Assembly: GCA_031422315.1 (NCBI GenBank)
Contig: JANOQN010000053.1
Location: 62,001-126,000 of the forward strand
Source: JANNYA01 sp031422315
GTDB taxonomy: Bacteria > Pseudomonadota > Gammaproteobacteria > Xanthomonadales > SZUA-5
Length of the DNA stretch: 64,000 nucleotides
Direction: 5' to 3'
Positions within the stretch are counted from its first letter, which is position 1; each line of letters starts with the position of its first letter. Positions 34,964 to 43,488 of the stretch are shown piece by piece. Under the pieces are notes generated by a model. That model was given only the letters and a program-made list of their open reading frames with translations, did not search any database and had not been told where the DNA came from. A program made the translations under genes and the position numbers.

Positions 34964-36042
34964 CGAGCTTAGTGAAGCAGGCGGTAAAAGTTAAAAAAAA
35001 TGTCGAGCTTTGGCGCTTTCCGGCCGAATGGGAAGCAAGTGATGCGGTTATCTTGGCGTGGCCACACCCCAAAACTGACTGGCAGCCTTGGCTAGAGGAG
35101 ACTGAAGCATGCTTTACCCAGCTCAGCCTAGCGATTTTGAAGCGTGCAAAACTGCTGATTTTGGTGAATAGCGGCAAGCTTGCCACGCGGGTTACGCGTT
35201 TATTGGATGGCGATTCGGAAATCTTGTCCGGCCGCTTAAAATTTTTGACATTCGACTACAACGACACCTGGCTACGCGATATTGGCCCGATCACCTTACA
35301 AGCGGGCGAGCAGCTGCAATGGTTGGATTTTCATAGCACCGGCTATGGCGGCAAGTACAGTGCCAGCAAAGACGACAAGTTGATTGAATTTTTAGCGGCG
35401 CAGCCTGAATTTGCGCACTGCCAACATAAGCGTCATCCATTTGCACTGGAAGGTGGCGCGATTGAGAGCGATGGTGCAGGCACTGTGCTATCTACTTGGA
35501 CCTGCATGGGGCGACGCCACCCGGGCAAAAGTCAAACGGATGTAGCCGCCATCATGACGAAAACGCTGTCCAGCAAGCGCATTTTGTGGCTAGAAAGTGG
35601 TGAGCTTGATGGCGATGACACCGACGCGCACATTGATACGCTGGCGCGTTTCGCCGATGCCAACACCATTGTCTATCAAGGCTGCACGGATCCGAGTGAT
35701 CCGCATTTTACCGGCCTGCAGGCGATGGCGGCAGAGCTCAAAGCGTTGAAGACCAAAGCTGATAAACCGTATGTTTTGCTTGAGCTGCCTTGGGCCGGTG
35801 AGATTTTAGCGAGCGATGGCCGTCGTTTAGCCGCAACCTATGCGAATTTTTTGATTCTCAATGGCGCCGTGCTAATGCCGGTTTACGGTTTAGAGATGGA
35901 TGTGACGGCCAGCGCGGTGCTTGCACAAGCGTTTCCCAACCATGAAATCGTTGCAGTGGATTGCCGGGTATTGATCGAGCAAAATGGCAGCCTGCACTGC
36001 CTAACTATGCAATTGCCGCAAGGCAGTTGGCGAGCAAAATAG
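34960..36042 (+). CDS. aguA: Agmatine deiminase family protein
   Basis: Porphyromonas-type peptidyl-arginine/agmatine deiminase fold, 360 residues. Converts agmatine to N-carbamoylputrescine in the expected pathway. Visible features: WEASDAVILAWPH at the start, TWLRDIGPI, EGGAIESDG, the DTDAHIDTLARF region with Asp and His, and the C-terminal catalytic Cys in SLHCLTMQLP. The next gene encodes N-carbamoylputrescine amidase 12 bases downstream. Together they give the two-step agmatine-to-putrescine route, which makes the assignment firm. Confidence 0.92.
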   Translation: MTSLVKQAVKVKKNVELWRFPAEWEASDAVILAWPHPKTDWQPWLEETEACFTQLSLAILKRAKLLILVNSGKLATRVTRLLDGDSEILSGRLKFLTFDYNDTWLRDIGPITLQAGEQLQWLDFHSTGYGGKYSASKDDKLIEFLAAQPEFAHCQHKRHPFALEGGAIESDGAGTVLSTWTCMGRRHPGKSQTDVAAIMTKTLSSKRILWLESGELDGDDTDAHIDTLARFADANTIVYQGCTDPSDPHFTGLQAMAAELKALKTKADKPYVLLELPWAGEILASDGRRLAATYANFLILNGAVLMPVYGLEMDVTASAVLAQAFPNHEIVAVDCRVLIEQNGSLHCLTMQLPQGSWRAK

Positions 36043-36054
36043 AGGTTCTCCACC

Positions 36055-36942
36055 ATGTTGAAAGTGGCGCTAGTGCAAGAAATTGATCGCGGTTCAGTGG
36101 CGGACAATCTCGATCAAATCGAATCACAAGTGATTGCAGCCGCCAAAGCGGGCGCAAAATTGGTGCTGCTGCAGGAGCTGCACAACGGCCCGTATTTTTG
36201 CCAAGCGCAATTCACCGTTGAGTTTGATCGCGCCGAACCCATTCCAGGCCCCAGCACCGCGCGCTTGTCGGCAATTGCCAAAGCTTGCGGCGTAGTGTTA
36301 GTTAGCTCATTATTCGAGAAGCGCGCGGCCGGTCTTTATCACAACACCGCCGTGGTGTTTGAAGCCGATGGCAGCATTGCCGGCAAGTATCGCAAGATGC
36401 ATATTCCCGACGATCCAGGCTTTATGGAAAAGTACTACTTCACGCCGGGCGATTTAGGCTTCAAGCCAATTAACACGTCTGTCGGACGTTTGGGCGTACT
36501 GGTGTGTTGGGATCAGTGGTTTCCCGAGGCCGCTCGCTTGATGGCTTTGGCGGGTGCAGATCTACTGTTGTACCCGACCGCAATCGGCTGGGATCCAAGC
36601 GATAGCGAGCCAGAAAACGCGCGCCAGCGCATGGCCTGGATTTTAAGCCATCGCGGTCACGCCGTTGCAAACGGCATCCCAGTGCTGTCTTGCAATCGCA
36701 CCGGCTTTGAAGCGCCGCCGATCGGTGCGCAGCCTGCGATTATTGGTACAAGGTTTTGGGGCAGCTCGATGGTGCTCGGCCCGCAGGGTGAAGTGCTAGC
36801 CGAAGCAGGAGTCGATGCACCCGAGTTACTATTAGCCGAAATCGATATGCAGCGCACCGAGCAAGTCCGCCGCGTTTGGCCGTTTTTGCGGGATCGGCGC
36901 ATTGATGCTTATGGCGGTTTGCTTGAGCGCTATATTGACTAA
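36055..36942 (+). CDS. aguB: N-carbamoylputrescine amidase
   Basis: Nitrilase-superfamily amidase of 295 residues that releases putrescine, CO2 and ammonia. The catalytic triad is Glu41 (LLQELHNGPYF), Lys114 (GKYRKMHIPDD) and Cys151 (VLVCWDQWFPEA). The YYFTPGD and YPTAIGWDP segments are typical of AguB. It pairs with the upstream deiminase for putrescine synthesis. A truncated acyltransferase reading frame overlaps its last codons. Confidence 0.95.
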   Translation: MLKVALVQEIDRGSVADNLDQIESQVIAAAKAGAKLVLLQELHNGPYFCQAQFTVEFDRAEPIPGPSTARLSAIAKACGVVLVSSLFEKRAAGLYHNTAVVFEADGSIAGKYRKMHIPDDPGFMEKYYFTPGDLGFKPINTSVGRLGVLVCWDQWFPEAARLMALAGADLLLYPTAIGWDPSDSEPENARQRMAWILSHRGHAVANGIPVLSCNRTGFEAPPIGAQPAIIGTRFWGSSMVLGPQGEVLAEAGVDAPELLLAEIDMQRTEQVRRVWPFLRDRRIDAYGGLLERYID

Positions 36943-37144
36943 GACAGAGCTGGCAACGAGCAGCCTCCGCAATCCAGCGATTGACGCGCTGCGCGGTATT
37001 TGCATCGTGCTGGCGCTACATTTGCTTGGAGCGAAGGATTACGTAATGAGCAGTCCAAGGCAATCGCTCTCGGGAGCGCTGTGCTCCGCGCTCACCTTGC
37101 AACTGAAGAAGATAAGGCCTCAAACAATCAAGGCGCAACGTTGA
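36935..37144 (+). pseudogene. Remnant of an acyltransferase-like membrane protein (N-terminal fragment)
   Basis: From a TTG overlapping the end of aguB the frame reads RNPAIDALRGICIVLALHLLG, which matches the N-terminus of acyltransferase-3/DUF1624-type membrane proteins (R-x-x-x-D-x-LRG-x-x-I). The frame then loses similarity and stops at 37144. Full members have about 350-400 residues, so only the first tens remain. Probably a gene truncated when the downstream hydrolase gene was joined. Confidence 0.5.
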
Positions 37145-38253
37145 AAAAGCCCCACCCAAAACTTATCACCGATCTACGTGGCACCGTCCAGCTCAGCGCT
37201 GATGCGGTGCTAGCGGTCAGTGATTTAGTGCAAGCGCTGCACGGTAAAATCGCAAGGCCTCTGCAAATTGGCCCAAGTGGGGCCATTGCCAAGTTCGTGT
37301 ATGCCAGCGTGCGCGGCATTACGCGCGGCGTGGCGAAGTCGGCTGATGCGGTGCTTGCGCTGATTCCTAGCGAAGGTGTGGTTGAGTCAGCGAGCACTGA
37401 TAGCCTTAGCAAAGCCAACATTAGAAGCAATTTACTGTCTGTGGTCAACGGCGTATGTGGCGATCATTTGGCAGATTCTGCCAATCCGCTGGCCTTGCCG
37501 ATGCAGCTGCTTGGGCCGATTGCTGGGTCGGCAAAATCGCCGGTCAAATACGCGCTGTTTATTCATGGCCTATGCCTCAATGAAAGTCACTGGCGCGCTG
37601 AAGCGCATGTCAACGCGTTAGAAAAATTGGGGTTTACCGCGATTTTTTTGCGCTACAACAGCGGCCTGTCAATTACCGAAAATGGCGCACAGTTTGCGCA
37701 ATTGATGCAGAAAAGACTCAGCGGGCCTGGCGTTGAAGTGGCAGTCATAGCGCACAGCATGGGTGGATTAGTGATGCGATCTGCGCTTGCACAGGCCAAA
37801 CGCGGCAAAATGCGCTGGCCAACTCGGCTCAGTGCGCTGGTGTTTTTAGGCACCCCGCATGCGGGCGCGCCGCTTGAGCAAGCCGGTTATTGGGTCGATT
37901 CAATCTGGAGAAAAATACCCTATGCCAAAGCGCTGGCTCCGATCGCAAAATTGCGCAGCGCAGGTATTCAGGATTTACGACATGGTAAGACTGACGACGA
38001 TGCAAAGCCTCAGCACAAACTACCGGCCAAGCTGCGCTGTTTTGCCATCGCTGCTAGCTTGAGCGCCGACAAAACCGGGCTGAAGCAGCGCTTTCTGGGA
38101 GATGGCTTAGTGCCGGTCGAAAGCGCGCTGGGTGTTTTTGCAAATACGCGGCTGGTGCCCGAACAAAACACCGCGACCTTCTACGGCATGGGGCATTTGG
38201 AGCTGCTTTACGCGCCCAGCGTGACGGCCCAACTCGTGCGTTGGCTGACATAG
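37141..38253 (+). CDS. Alpha/beta hydrolase, lipase-like
   Basis: 370 residues from the TTG at 37141, which has an AAGG ribosome site 7 bases upstream. The frame is open to 37000, but that part overlaps the acyltransferase remnant and has no family character. The hydrolase domain begins near KYALFIHGLCLNESHW (oxyanion region); the nucleophile Ser is in IAHSMGGLVMRSA, the acid Asp in GDGLVPVES and the His in GMGHLELL. This arrangement resembles PGAP1-like/triacylglycerol lipases. The first ~130 residues are helical and of unknown role. No signal peptide is evident. The substrate is unknown. Confidence 0.8.
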   Translation: MKKPHPKLITDLRGTVQLSADAVLAVSDLVQALHGKIARPLQIGPSGAIAKFVYASVRGITRGVAKSADAVLALIPSEGVVESASTDSLSKANIRSNLLSVVNGVCGDHLADSANPLALPMQLLGPIAGSAKSPVKYALFIHGLCLNESHWRAEAHVNALEKLGFTAIFLRYNSGLSITENGAQFAQLMQKRLSGPGVEVAVIAHSMGGLVMRSALAQAKRGKMRWPTRLSALVFLGTPHAGAPLEQAGYWVDSIWRKIPYAKALAPIAKLRSAGIQDLRHGKTDDDAKPQHKLPAKLRCFAIAASLSADKTGLKQRFLGDGLVPVESALGVFANTRLVPEQNTATFYGMGHLELLYAPSVTAQLVRWLT

Positions 38254-38310
38254 TGCAAACATAGGTCAATGCTATATTCGCGCACGGTTGACGGGTAAAG
38301 CACTAACGCA

Positions 38311-40221
38311 ATGACAACAGAAGTAAAGATCGAGGGCTATCGAATCACCGGGCTGCTGGGCCAAGGCGGCATGGCGAAAGTTTATGTCGCAACCGAGCGC
38401 GAATTAGAACGCGAGGTAGCAATTAAAGTCGTCGAAGTGGGCGGCGATGGCGAGCAGGTCACTCGGCTCGAGTTCGAAGCAAAAAGCCTGGCGCGTTTGC
38501 AGCACCCAAATATTGTTGAGCTTTACCGCTTTGGTCGGCTGTCGGACCGCAGCGTTTATTACGTCATGCCGCTTTTAACCGGCGGGGATTTGAGCCATTG
38601 GATCAAACCCGTTAGCGAAGTGAAGGTCCACGCGCTGCTGGTCAGTTTGCTAGACGCGCTCGGCCATGCGCACCAGGCGGGCATCATTCACCGCGATATC
38701 AAGCCGGAAAACATCCTATTTGATCGGCAAAATCGGCCGATGCTGGCAGATTTTGGCGCTGCGCTGCAAATGGAGCAAAACCGAATCACGCAAGAAGGTT
38801 TTGCGATCGGCAGCCTGGGCTACATGAGCCCGGAACAAGCGCGCGGATTGGCGATTAACCCATCCAGCGATTTGTACAGCTTGGCGGTGGTGGCATTTGA
38901 GCTGCTGGCGAATAAGCCGTGTTTCGTCGGGCATGATTCGCTCTCTTTGGCACTGGCGCAAATGGAACAGCCGATTGGCCGCATGCCGCCCGAACTGATG
39001 CACTGGCAGCCGTTTTTTCAGATCGCGTTGCAAGCCAATCCGCAAGATCGTTACGCCAGCGCCTCGGAAATGCTGGCAGCATTGCCAAATCCCAAAGCTT
39101 TGCCCAAGACGCTGCTCGTGCCGATCGCAACGAAAGTTCCTCGGGAAAGCGCGAAACCATTGAATCGTAGGCGTTTTGGGTGGGCGGCAATCCTAATATT
39201 GGCATTGAGCGCGATCAGCTGGGGTTACTACCAAAGCGGTGCCAGCAAGCGCGCCTTCGAGGAATTGAGTGCTGAGTTAAAGCTGGCGAAATTGCAGCCC
39301 GCAGCAGGGGAGCAATCCGCATTCGAGGTTTTGCAGCGCGCCGGTGCAACGCTCAGCACAAGTCAAACACAGCAGCTTGCAAAGGATGTGTTGGAACGCG
39401 CAGCGGTGGAATTTGCGCCGCTGGTGTCGACCGCTGAATTTAATACGCTTGAGCCAATCTGGGCCAAGCTCAGTAAAGCGCGCGCCTTGAGCCGCACGCC
39501 ACCCGCACCGTTTCTTGCGCTAGAAGGCGCATTGGAACGCAGAGTAGTCGAAACGCTAAAGCTGAGCGCTGAGCTATTTGATCGAACGACAGCACAAAGC
39601 GCGCTGCCGTTAGCAGGGTTGTTGAGCTTCACCCCGGCTTTGAGCACGCAGATTGACGCTGCGCAGCGCATACCCGGGCCGGGCGATGAATTTGTCAGCA
39701 CAAACGGGATTGCTTTACGTTTGGTGCGCCCCCCGAAAGGCGCGGATCCAGGCTTGGCGGTGATGGCCGCGCCGTTGAGCGTCGCGGAATTTCAGCGCTA
39801 CAGCATGGAGAAAAAGCTAGCGCTGACCGAATGCGCTACCGGTGCCGCTCGCGGCTGCATGAATCAATCGAACGCAGCGGCGGTTATTCGCTGGCTTAAT
39901 GCGCAGCCGGGCCCAGAATTTGCGATTCCCAATCGCGCAGTGTGGGCAGGTGTGCAAGCTTTCGCCCCTAAACTCGTTGGCGCGTTTGCGGTCAGCACCG
40001 AGTGCTTTATCCAAACCAGCAGTAAACAGCCGACCGTTGTAGCGCGCGGCTGGGGCAATATCAAAGGCGTATTTGGCGGCAAGCGCGCCGCGCCGATCAT
40101 TACCAAACGCTGCAATGGTGAACTAGGATTTTTACTCGATGGCAGCGGCAAAACCGCCAAAAATGCCGGCGGGCCAAGCAGCGTACTGATGTTGGTAGCG
40201 CAGTTGAATTCGCTGGATTGA
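38311..40221 (+). CDS. Transmembrane serine/threonine protein kinase
   Basis: 636 residues. The N-terminal Hanks-type kinase domain (about 8-265) has a glycine loop LGQGGMAKV, Lys39 (VAIKV), HRDIKPEN with catalytic Asp129, DFG at 147-149 and GYMSPEQARG. A single transmembrane helix lies at about 288-305, after NRRRFGW. Residues 310-636 would be periplasmic: helical at first, then a domain with two Cys pairs (TECATGAARGC, STECF, TKRCN) somewhat like the sulfatase-modifying/FGE fold seen in some STPK sensors; that resemblance is weak. The cognate phosphatase is not adjacent. It is convergent with the Rhs island. Confidence 0.88.
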   Translation: MTTEVKIEGYRITGLLGQGGMAKVYVATERELEREVAIKVVEVGGDGEQVTRLEFEAKSLARLQHPNIVELYRFGRLSDRSVYYVMPLLTGGDLSHWIKPVSEVKVHALLVSLLDALGHAHQAGIIHRDIKPENILFDRQNRPMLADFGAALQMEQNRITQEGFAIGSLGYMSPEQARGLAINPSSDLYSLAVVAFELLANKPCFVGHDSLSLALAQMEQPIGRMPPELMHWQPFFQIALQANPQDRYASASEMLAALPNPKALPKTLLVPIATKVPRESAKPLNRRRFGWAAILILALSAISWGYYQSGASKRAFEELSAELKLAKLQPAAGEQSAFEVLQRAGATLSTSQTQQLAKDVLERAAVEFAPLVSTAEFNTLEPIWAKLSKARALSRTPPAPFLALEGALERRVVETLKLSAELFDRTTAQSALPLAGLLSFTPALSTQIDAAQRIPGPGDEFVSTNGIALRLVRPPKGADPGLAVMAAPLSVAEFQRYSMEKKLALTECATGAARGCMNQSNAAAVIRWLNAQPGPEFAIPNRAVWAGVQAFAPKLVGAFAVSTECFIQTSSKQPTVVARGWGNIKGVFGGKRAAPIITKRCNGELGFLLDGSGKTAKNAGGPSSVLMLVAQLNSLD

Positions 40222-40229
40222 GTTGGCCT

Positions 40230-40497
40230 TGAGCGTGTAAAGCCTGCTAACGGATATCAAGCACTCGCTTATAGACCGCCCAATCATCAGCCGAGAAACT
40301 ACTAAATACCACGCTCTGTAGTTGCCTGGCCGCACGGTTGATGGCACCGTCTACTTGCCAGGTCTGGTAAAACTAACGGTTTGATATTCAATAAACATGC
40401 GCTGATCGACCGGGATTCCGGGCTGCACTCCCGGGGGAATAGGCGTCGCCGTAAACCTGCCCAAAGCTAAAAGTCATGTTCGGTTTTTATTCCCTGG
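40230..40497 (-). other. Decayed coding remnant at the edge of the Rhs island
   Basis: On the minus strand, protein-like stretches occur in different frames: PPGVQPGIPVDQRMFIEYQ and then QVDGAINRAARQLQSVV followed by a run ending in YKRVLDIR and a stop at about 40254. No frame joins them. They look like one gene broken by frameshifts, lying just past the last Rhs fragment, where the other modules carry a small accessory gene. Identity is unknown. Confidence 0.35.
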
Positions 40498-40502
40498 TCT
40501 TG

Positions 40503-40617
40503 CCAAAGCGCAGTGCGCTCATTCTCGCGTGACTTGCGGAACCTTGTTATAGCCATATTGTGTGCTGTTGGTGCCGGTGTTTAACGCTACCGGCGGCAGG
40601 TATTGCTTGAGCTCCGC
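40503..40617 (-). pseudogene. Rhs core remnant (module 5)
   Basis: The minus strand encodes ELKQYLPPVALNTGTNSTQ followed by GYNKVPQV, then jumps directly to MSALRFG. Both parts match the main Rhs protein but are about 90 residues apart there, so an internal deletion has joined them. It is the oldest visible copy in the tandem series, with no tip left. It directly follows the candidate immunity gene of module 4. Confidence 0.75.
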
Positions 40618-40663
40618 TCGATAAAAATCAATCAAGTAATTTCCCCCGCTCTTGCGCAAAAAC

Positions 40664-41146
40664 TCAAGAACTTGGGCTACAAATTTTAAAATTGTGTGAT
40701 TTGCTAATTCCGCTTAGGCCGCCATATCTCAAATAGCCATTATTTTGAAGGATGATTTGCCGGGAAAAACCTAAAAAATAAAATTTCTTAACCATTATTG
40801 TTCCTCGTTTGTTTTCCCAGCCGTCCAAAATTAGGGCGTCTGTTGATATGCAGGCATTAGTAGTTACGAACTCTCGAACAAATTTATCAACTTCTCGATG
40901 CAACGACGATTTAGCAATAAGTGATAGCCCAAAAGCTGCAAAAGTTAAAGACGAAAGCCAAGCAGAAATTCTCTTGTTCTCGCATTCCGGCGAAAAAGAT
41001 TTTATAAATGCAATAGCGCACACAGATAGTAGGGTTGCCTGGAATATTAAGTCTGTAAGTTCATGCTCCCAATAAATCCATGCTGTGCCTGACACAGACA
41101 GTACAGCAAAAAGAAACGAAAGCCTTAGTTGCATTTGTCGTTGCAC
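40664..41146 (-). CDS. Small membrane protein after Rhs tip module 4, putative immunity protein
   Basis: 160 residues with two to three hydrophobic helices in the first half (about 8-25, 32-50, 65-80) and a soluble C-terminal part. It starts inside the end of the broken Rhs tip (overlap about 22 bases) and is followed by another Rhs remnant, the position expected for an immunity gene. The region is more AT-rich than the flanking core genes. No family is recognised; immunity is inferred from position. Confidence 0.5.
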   Translation of the reverse strand: MQRQMQLRLSFLFAVLSVSGTAWIYWEHELTDLIFQATLLSVCAIAFIKSFSPECENKRISAWLSSLTFAAFGLSLIAKSSLHREVDKFVREFVTTNACISTDALILDGWENKRGTIMVKKFYFLGFSRQIILQNNGYLRYGGLSGISKSHNFKICSPSS

Positions 41147-42048
41147 TCTGATTTAATAAATTCTTGAAAATCGTCAAAGTCTTTAGCTGCGTTGATTCCA
41201 AGCTGCAAACCAAAGTGATTAGTAGATATATTTTCTGGCGTAAAGTGGTCTTTATTCTGCATTCCTGCGACAAATATAAGCCAAGCTGCATGAGCCGCGT
41301 GTGCTTCGCCTGCATGGTATGTGTCTGTAATCGACCACCCCATTTGAATGTGCTGTATATCGTAATGGCTCCCATCTGAGTGCGAAAAATGCGCCCCATT
41401 TGGACCGTGACCACCAGCTGGAACGTGCTCTTCACCCACTTCAAGCGGGTTAAACATAGATCCATCCAAGAAATTGTTGTCCGTATCCCAAGTATCTCTT
41501 AACGCTTGACATAGTGGTTCAATCCAGTTGGGTCATAATAATTTACAGGGTCTTGATTTACACACGCATAAATATTGTTCTGCCGACCCGCAAACCTAAT
41601 CGGATCCTTACTCAACCACCGGCCAATCTCCGGATCATAATCCCGAGCACCAAACCGAACCAATCCCGTATCCGGATCTTAAAGCACACCGGCATACCCA
41701 AAAGGCTGAAACCTGGGATTGGTATCTTCCAATACCTGACCATATTCGTCGTAACGCTTGCGCTGCGCGACTGCGCCAGTTTCCGAGTTAACCACCAATC
41801 GAACTGAGCCCAAGTGATCCGAAATTACCCGATATAAAACCGTGCCATTTTGCTCAGGCCGTTTCTGCACCGGGCCTTGTTTCCAGTGTTACTTGCGGAA
41901 CATTGTTGTAGCCATACTGCGTGCTATTGGTGCCGGTGCCTAGCGCAACCGGCGTCAGGTATTGCTTCAGCTCATATTGCTGGCCGTATTCGAAGCGGTG
42001 CCACAGGCGGCCCGGTGGTTTGATGCCGGGCAATTTCTTACAGTTCAC
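41125..42048 (-). pseudogene. Broken orphan Rhs core with C-terminal tip (module 4)
   Basis: A partial copy of the Rhs core. It starts at GIKPPGRLWHRFEYGQQ, and an out-of-frame deletion near 41865 joins RPGAET to RPEQNGTVLYRV. The frame then ends at a nonsense codon at 41679-41681 (TAA where the other copies have Tyr in GLYDPDTG). Similarity resumes through DPIRF (41592-41606) and the tip FAGRQNNIYACVNQDPVNYYDP. A further frameshift near 41500 connects to the tip's 114-residue ORF ending at 41125, which contains NGAHFSHSDGSHYD. At least three lesions make it non-functional as a fusion. The tip ORF itself is intact and could be a former toxin domain. Confidence 0.75.
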
Positions 42049-42499
42049 TTATTCGCCCCACGACTATTGTTTGTCCAACAGTCAGCGGAGGAACGACCGA
42101 ACACAAAATTGTTGAATTAAGCATTTCTGGATTAATTCTTACCACTGCCAGCATTTTTCCTTGTCCATACTTTGAGAAAATGCTAATTGGGTCTTCTGAG
42201 CTATTAAGGTACGTAATTTGCTCCGCCGGTAAATTGCAGTCTATTTTTGGGAAGAGATCATTTCCATAATATTCAACAGAATAAGGGCCAACGTAAGTAG
42301 GATTTAATATCAGTTCTGTTCCTGAGTTTCTGAGTGCTCCAATTGGGTAATTTAGATCGCTTGGTGGAGCAAAAAAGGCTATCCAATTCCTGCATGTCGC
42401 GCAGTCGAAAAATTTAAGCATCCCCTGTCTAAATATCATTAACAATATTGGAGCGACGACAAATGTCAGTACTAAAAATATCCAGGCACGCCTCTTCAT
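42038..42499 (-). CDS. Small exported or membrane-anchored protein after Rhs fragment, putative immunity protein
   Basis: 153 residues with an N-terminal hydrophobic helix (about 6-24), then a Cys-containing, beta-rich periplasmic-looking domain (C33, C36, a later CNLPAEQ and LCSVVPP). Its ATG overlaps the stop of the Rhs fragment upstream by four bases. Module 4 homology begins right after it. No family is recognised. By position it is the immunity gene left behind when the matching tip was lost. Confidence 0.5.
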   Translation of the reverse strand: MKRRAWIFLVLTFVVAPILLMIFRQGMLKFFDCATCRNWIAFFAPPSDLNYPIGALRNSGTELILNPTYVGPYSVEYYGNDLFPKIDCNLPAEQITYLNSSEDPISIFSKYGQGKMLAVVRINPEMLNSTILCSVVPPLTVGQTIVVGRISEL

Positions 42500-42699
42500 T
42501 TATTAACTCGCGGACGTCTGATTACGTGCCACAAGCGGCCCGGGGGTTTAATGCCGGTCACGTTATTATTCGGGTCGTACTCGAATTCAACCACGCGTTT
42601 GTCGGGCAGCGTCATTTGCAAAGCGCGGCCAAACGCGTGGGTTATAGCGTCTAAACTGCCAAACGCGGCTTCACTATTTAACATTTTCAACTTGATCAA
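42496..42699 (-). pseudogene. Rhs core fragment without tip (module 3)
   Basis: A 67-codon frame whose central part, GRALQMTLPDKR and then EFEYDPNNNVTGIKPPGRLWH, is nearly identical to the main Rhs protein. It then ends after a few unrelated residues at the start of the next small gene. Everything from the middle of the core to the tip is missing, so only a scar remains between two small genes. Confidence 0.75.
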
Positions 42700-43138
42700 T
42701 TGCAGCCGCTTCCGCTTTAGCGCATGTAACTCCTAAATCAAGGGCACCTCTGCGCTCAATAGCTATCCAGACAAACTTGTCGCTTTGGCAGAGCATGTAT
42801 CGCTTTTGAAATTTGTCGTCAAAACGAATTTCGCGAGAGTCTCTAAAATTAAGGACCCCATCACTATCCAGATCGCCAAATTCATCCCAGCGCGGAAATT
42901 GGAAAGAACTTATACCAATGACAAGAACTGCAAAACAGATAAAGCCAACCGGCGATTGCAATGAGGAATTACGCAAAAGTATGGCGGCTATTGCCGAAGC
43001 GCAACTCGCCATTGCAAGAACAATAATCGCGTTGACTCTTAATTCACTCAAAACACGCGCCGTAAGCAAGCCAACACATATTGCAAAAAGCAAGGGTGCT
43101 AACTCTTTCAAGGTAGCTTTAAACGCCAACGTTTTCAC
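42674..43138 (-). CDS. Small membrane protein with D-x-D-G motif (module 2, second small gene)
   Basis: 154 residues. Two to three transmembrane helices lie between residues 12 and 80, followed by an acidic D-rich motif, DLDSDGVLNFRD (89-100), like half of a calcium-binding EF-hand/thrombospondin type 3 repeat, then a soluble tail with two Cys. The ATG overlaps the stop of the preceding small gene by four bases. Both share the layout of N-terminal helices then a DSDxDG-type motif, suggesting distant paralogy. It could be an immunity protein or an additional effector; function is unknown. Confidence 0.5.
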   Translation of the reverse strand: MKTLAFKATLKELAPLLFAICVGLLTARVLSELRVNAIIVLAMASCASAIAAILLRNSSLQSPVGFICFAVLVIGISSFQFPRWDEFGDLDSDGVLNFRDSREIRFDDKFQKRYMLCQSDKFVWIAIERRGALDLGVTCAKAEAAAIDQVENVK

Positions 43139-43488
43139 CTTGAATTCTCAATTGACTCGGATTTATCTATTGCACCACGAATTGAAGCTTCATTTAAAAT
43201 AAGGACTTTAGGAAAATCATCGTAACTATCAATTGTTCCGTCATTATCACTATCCAAATAACCGATTTTATATACCTCCCGCAGCACTATTGACGCCATA
43301 AGACCTAATGCGATTGGCATAATCTCTTTCCGATATCTTGTCGCCAGTATGGCAGCATAGGAACTTATTGAAGCAACGCCGATGGCAGGCACCGCGCCAA
43401 GAATCTGCGCGGTATGGAAGCCAAAGAAAAAACCAATGCAAGACCCAGCAATCAAAGCGGCGTTTGTTTTCATAATTATTCTGGGCAT
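43135..43488 (-). CDS. Small membrane protein with D-x-D-x-D-G motif (module 2, first small gene)
   Basis: 117 residues with two or three hydrophobic helices (about 10-70) and then GYLDSDNDGTIDSYDDFP (77-93), a consensus-like calcium-binding loop with Asp79, Asp81, Asp83, Gly84 and Asp87. It starts 13 bases inside the end of the module 2 Rhs tip gene, so it is translationally coupled to it. The same type of acidic loop occurs in that tip. It is the best positional candidate for the immunity protein of this tip; no known immunity family is recognised. Confidence 0.5.
   Translation of the reverse strand: MPRIIMKTNAALIAGSCIGFFFGFHTAQILGAVPAIGVASISSYAAILATRYRKEIMPIALGLMASIVLREVYKIGYLDSDNDGTIDSYDDFPKVLILNEASIRGAIDKSESIENSR

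Noticed and set aside
40132..40347. 71-codon minus-strand ORF
   Set aside because: Half of it is antisense to the kinase gene, and the protein-like signal in this stretch lies in another frame.
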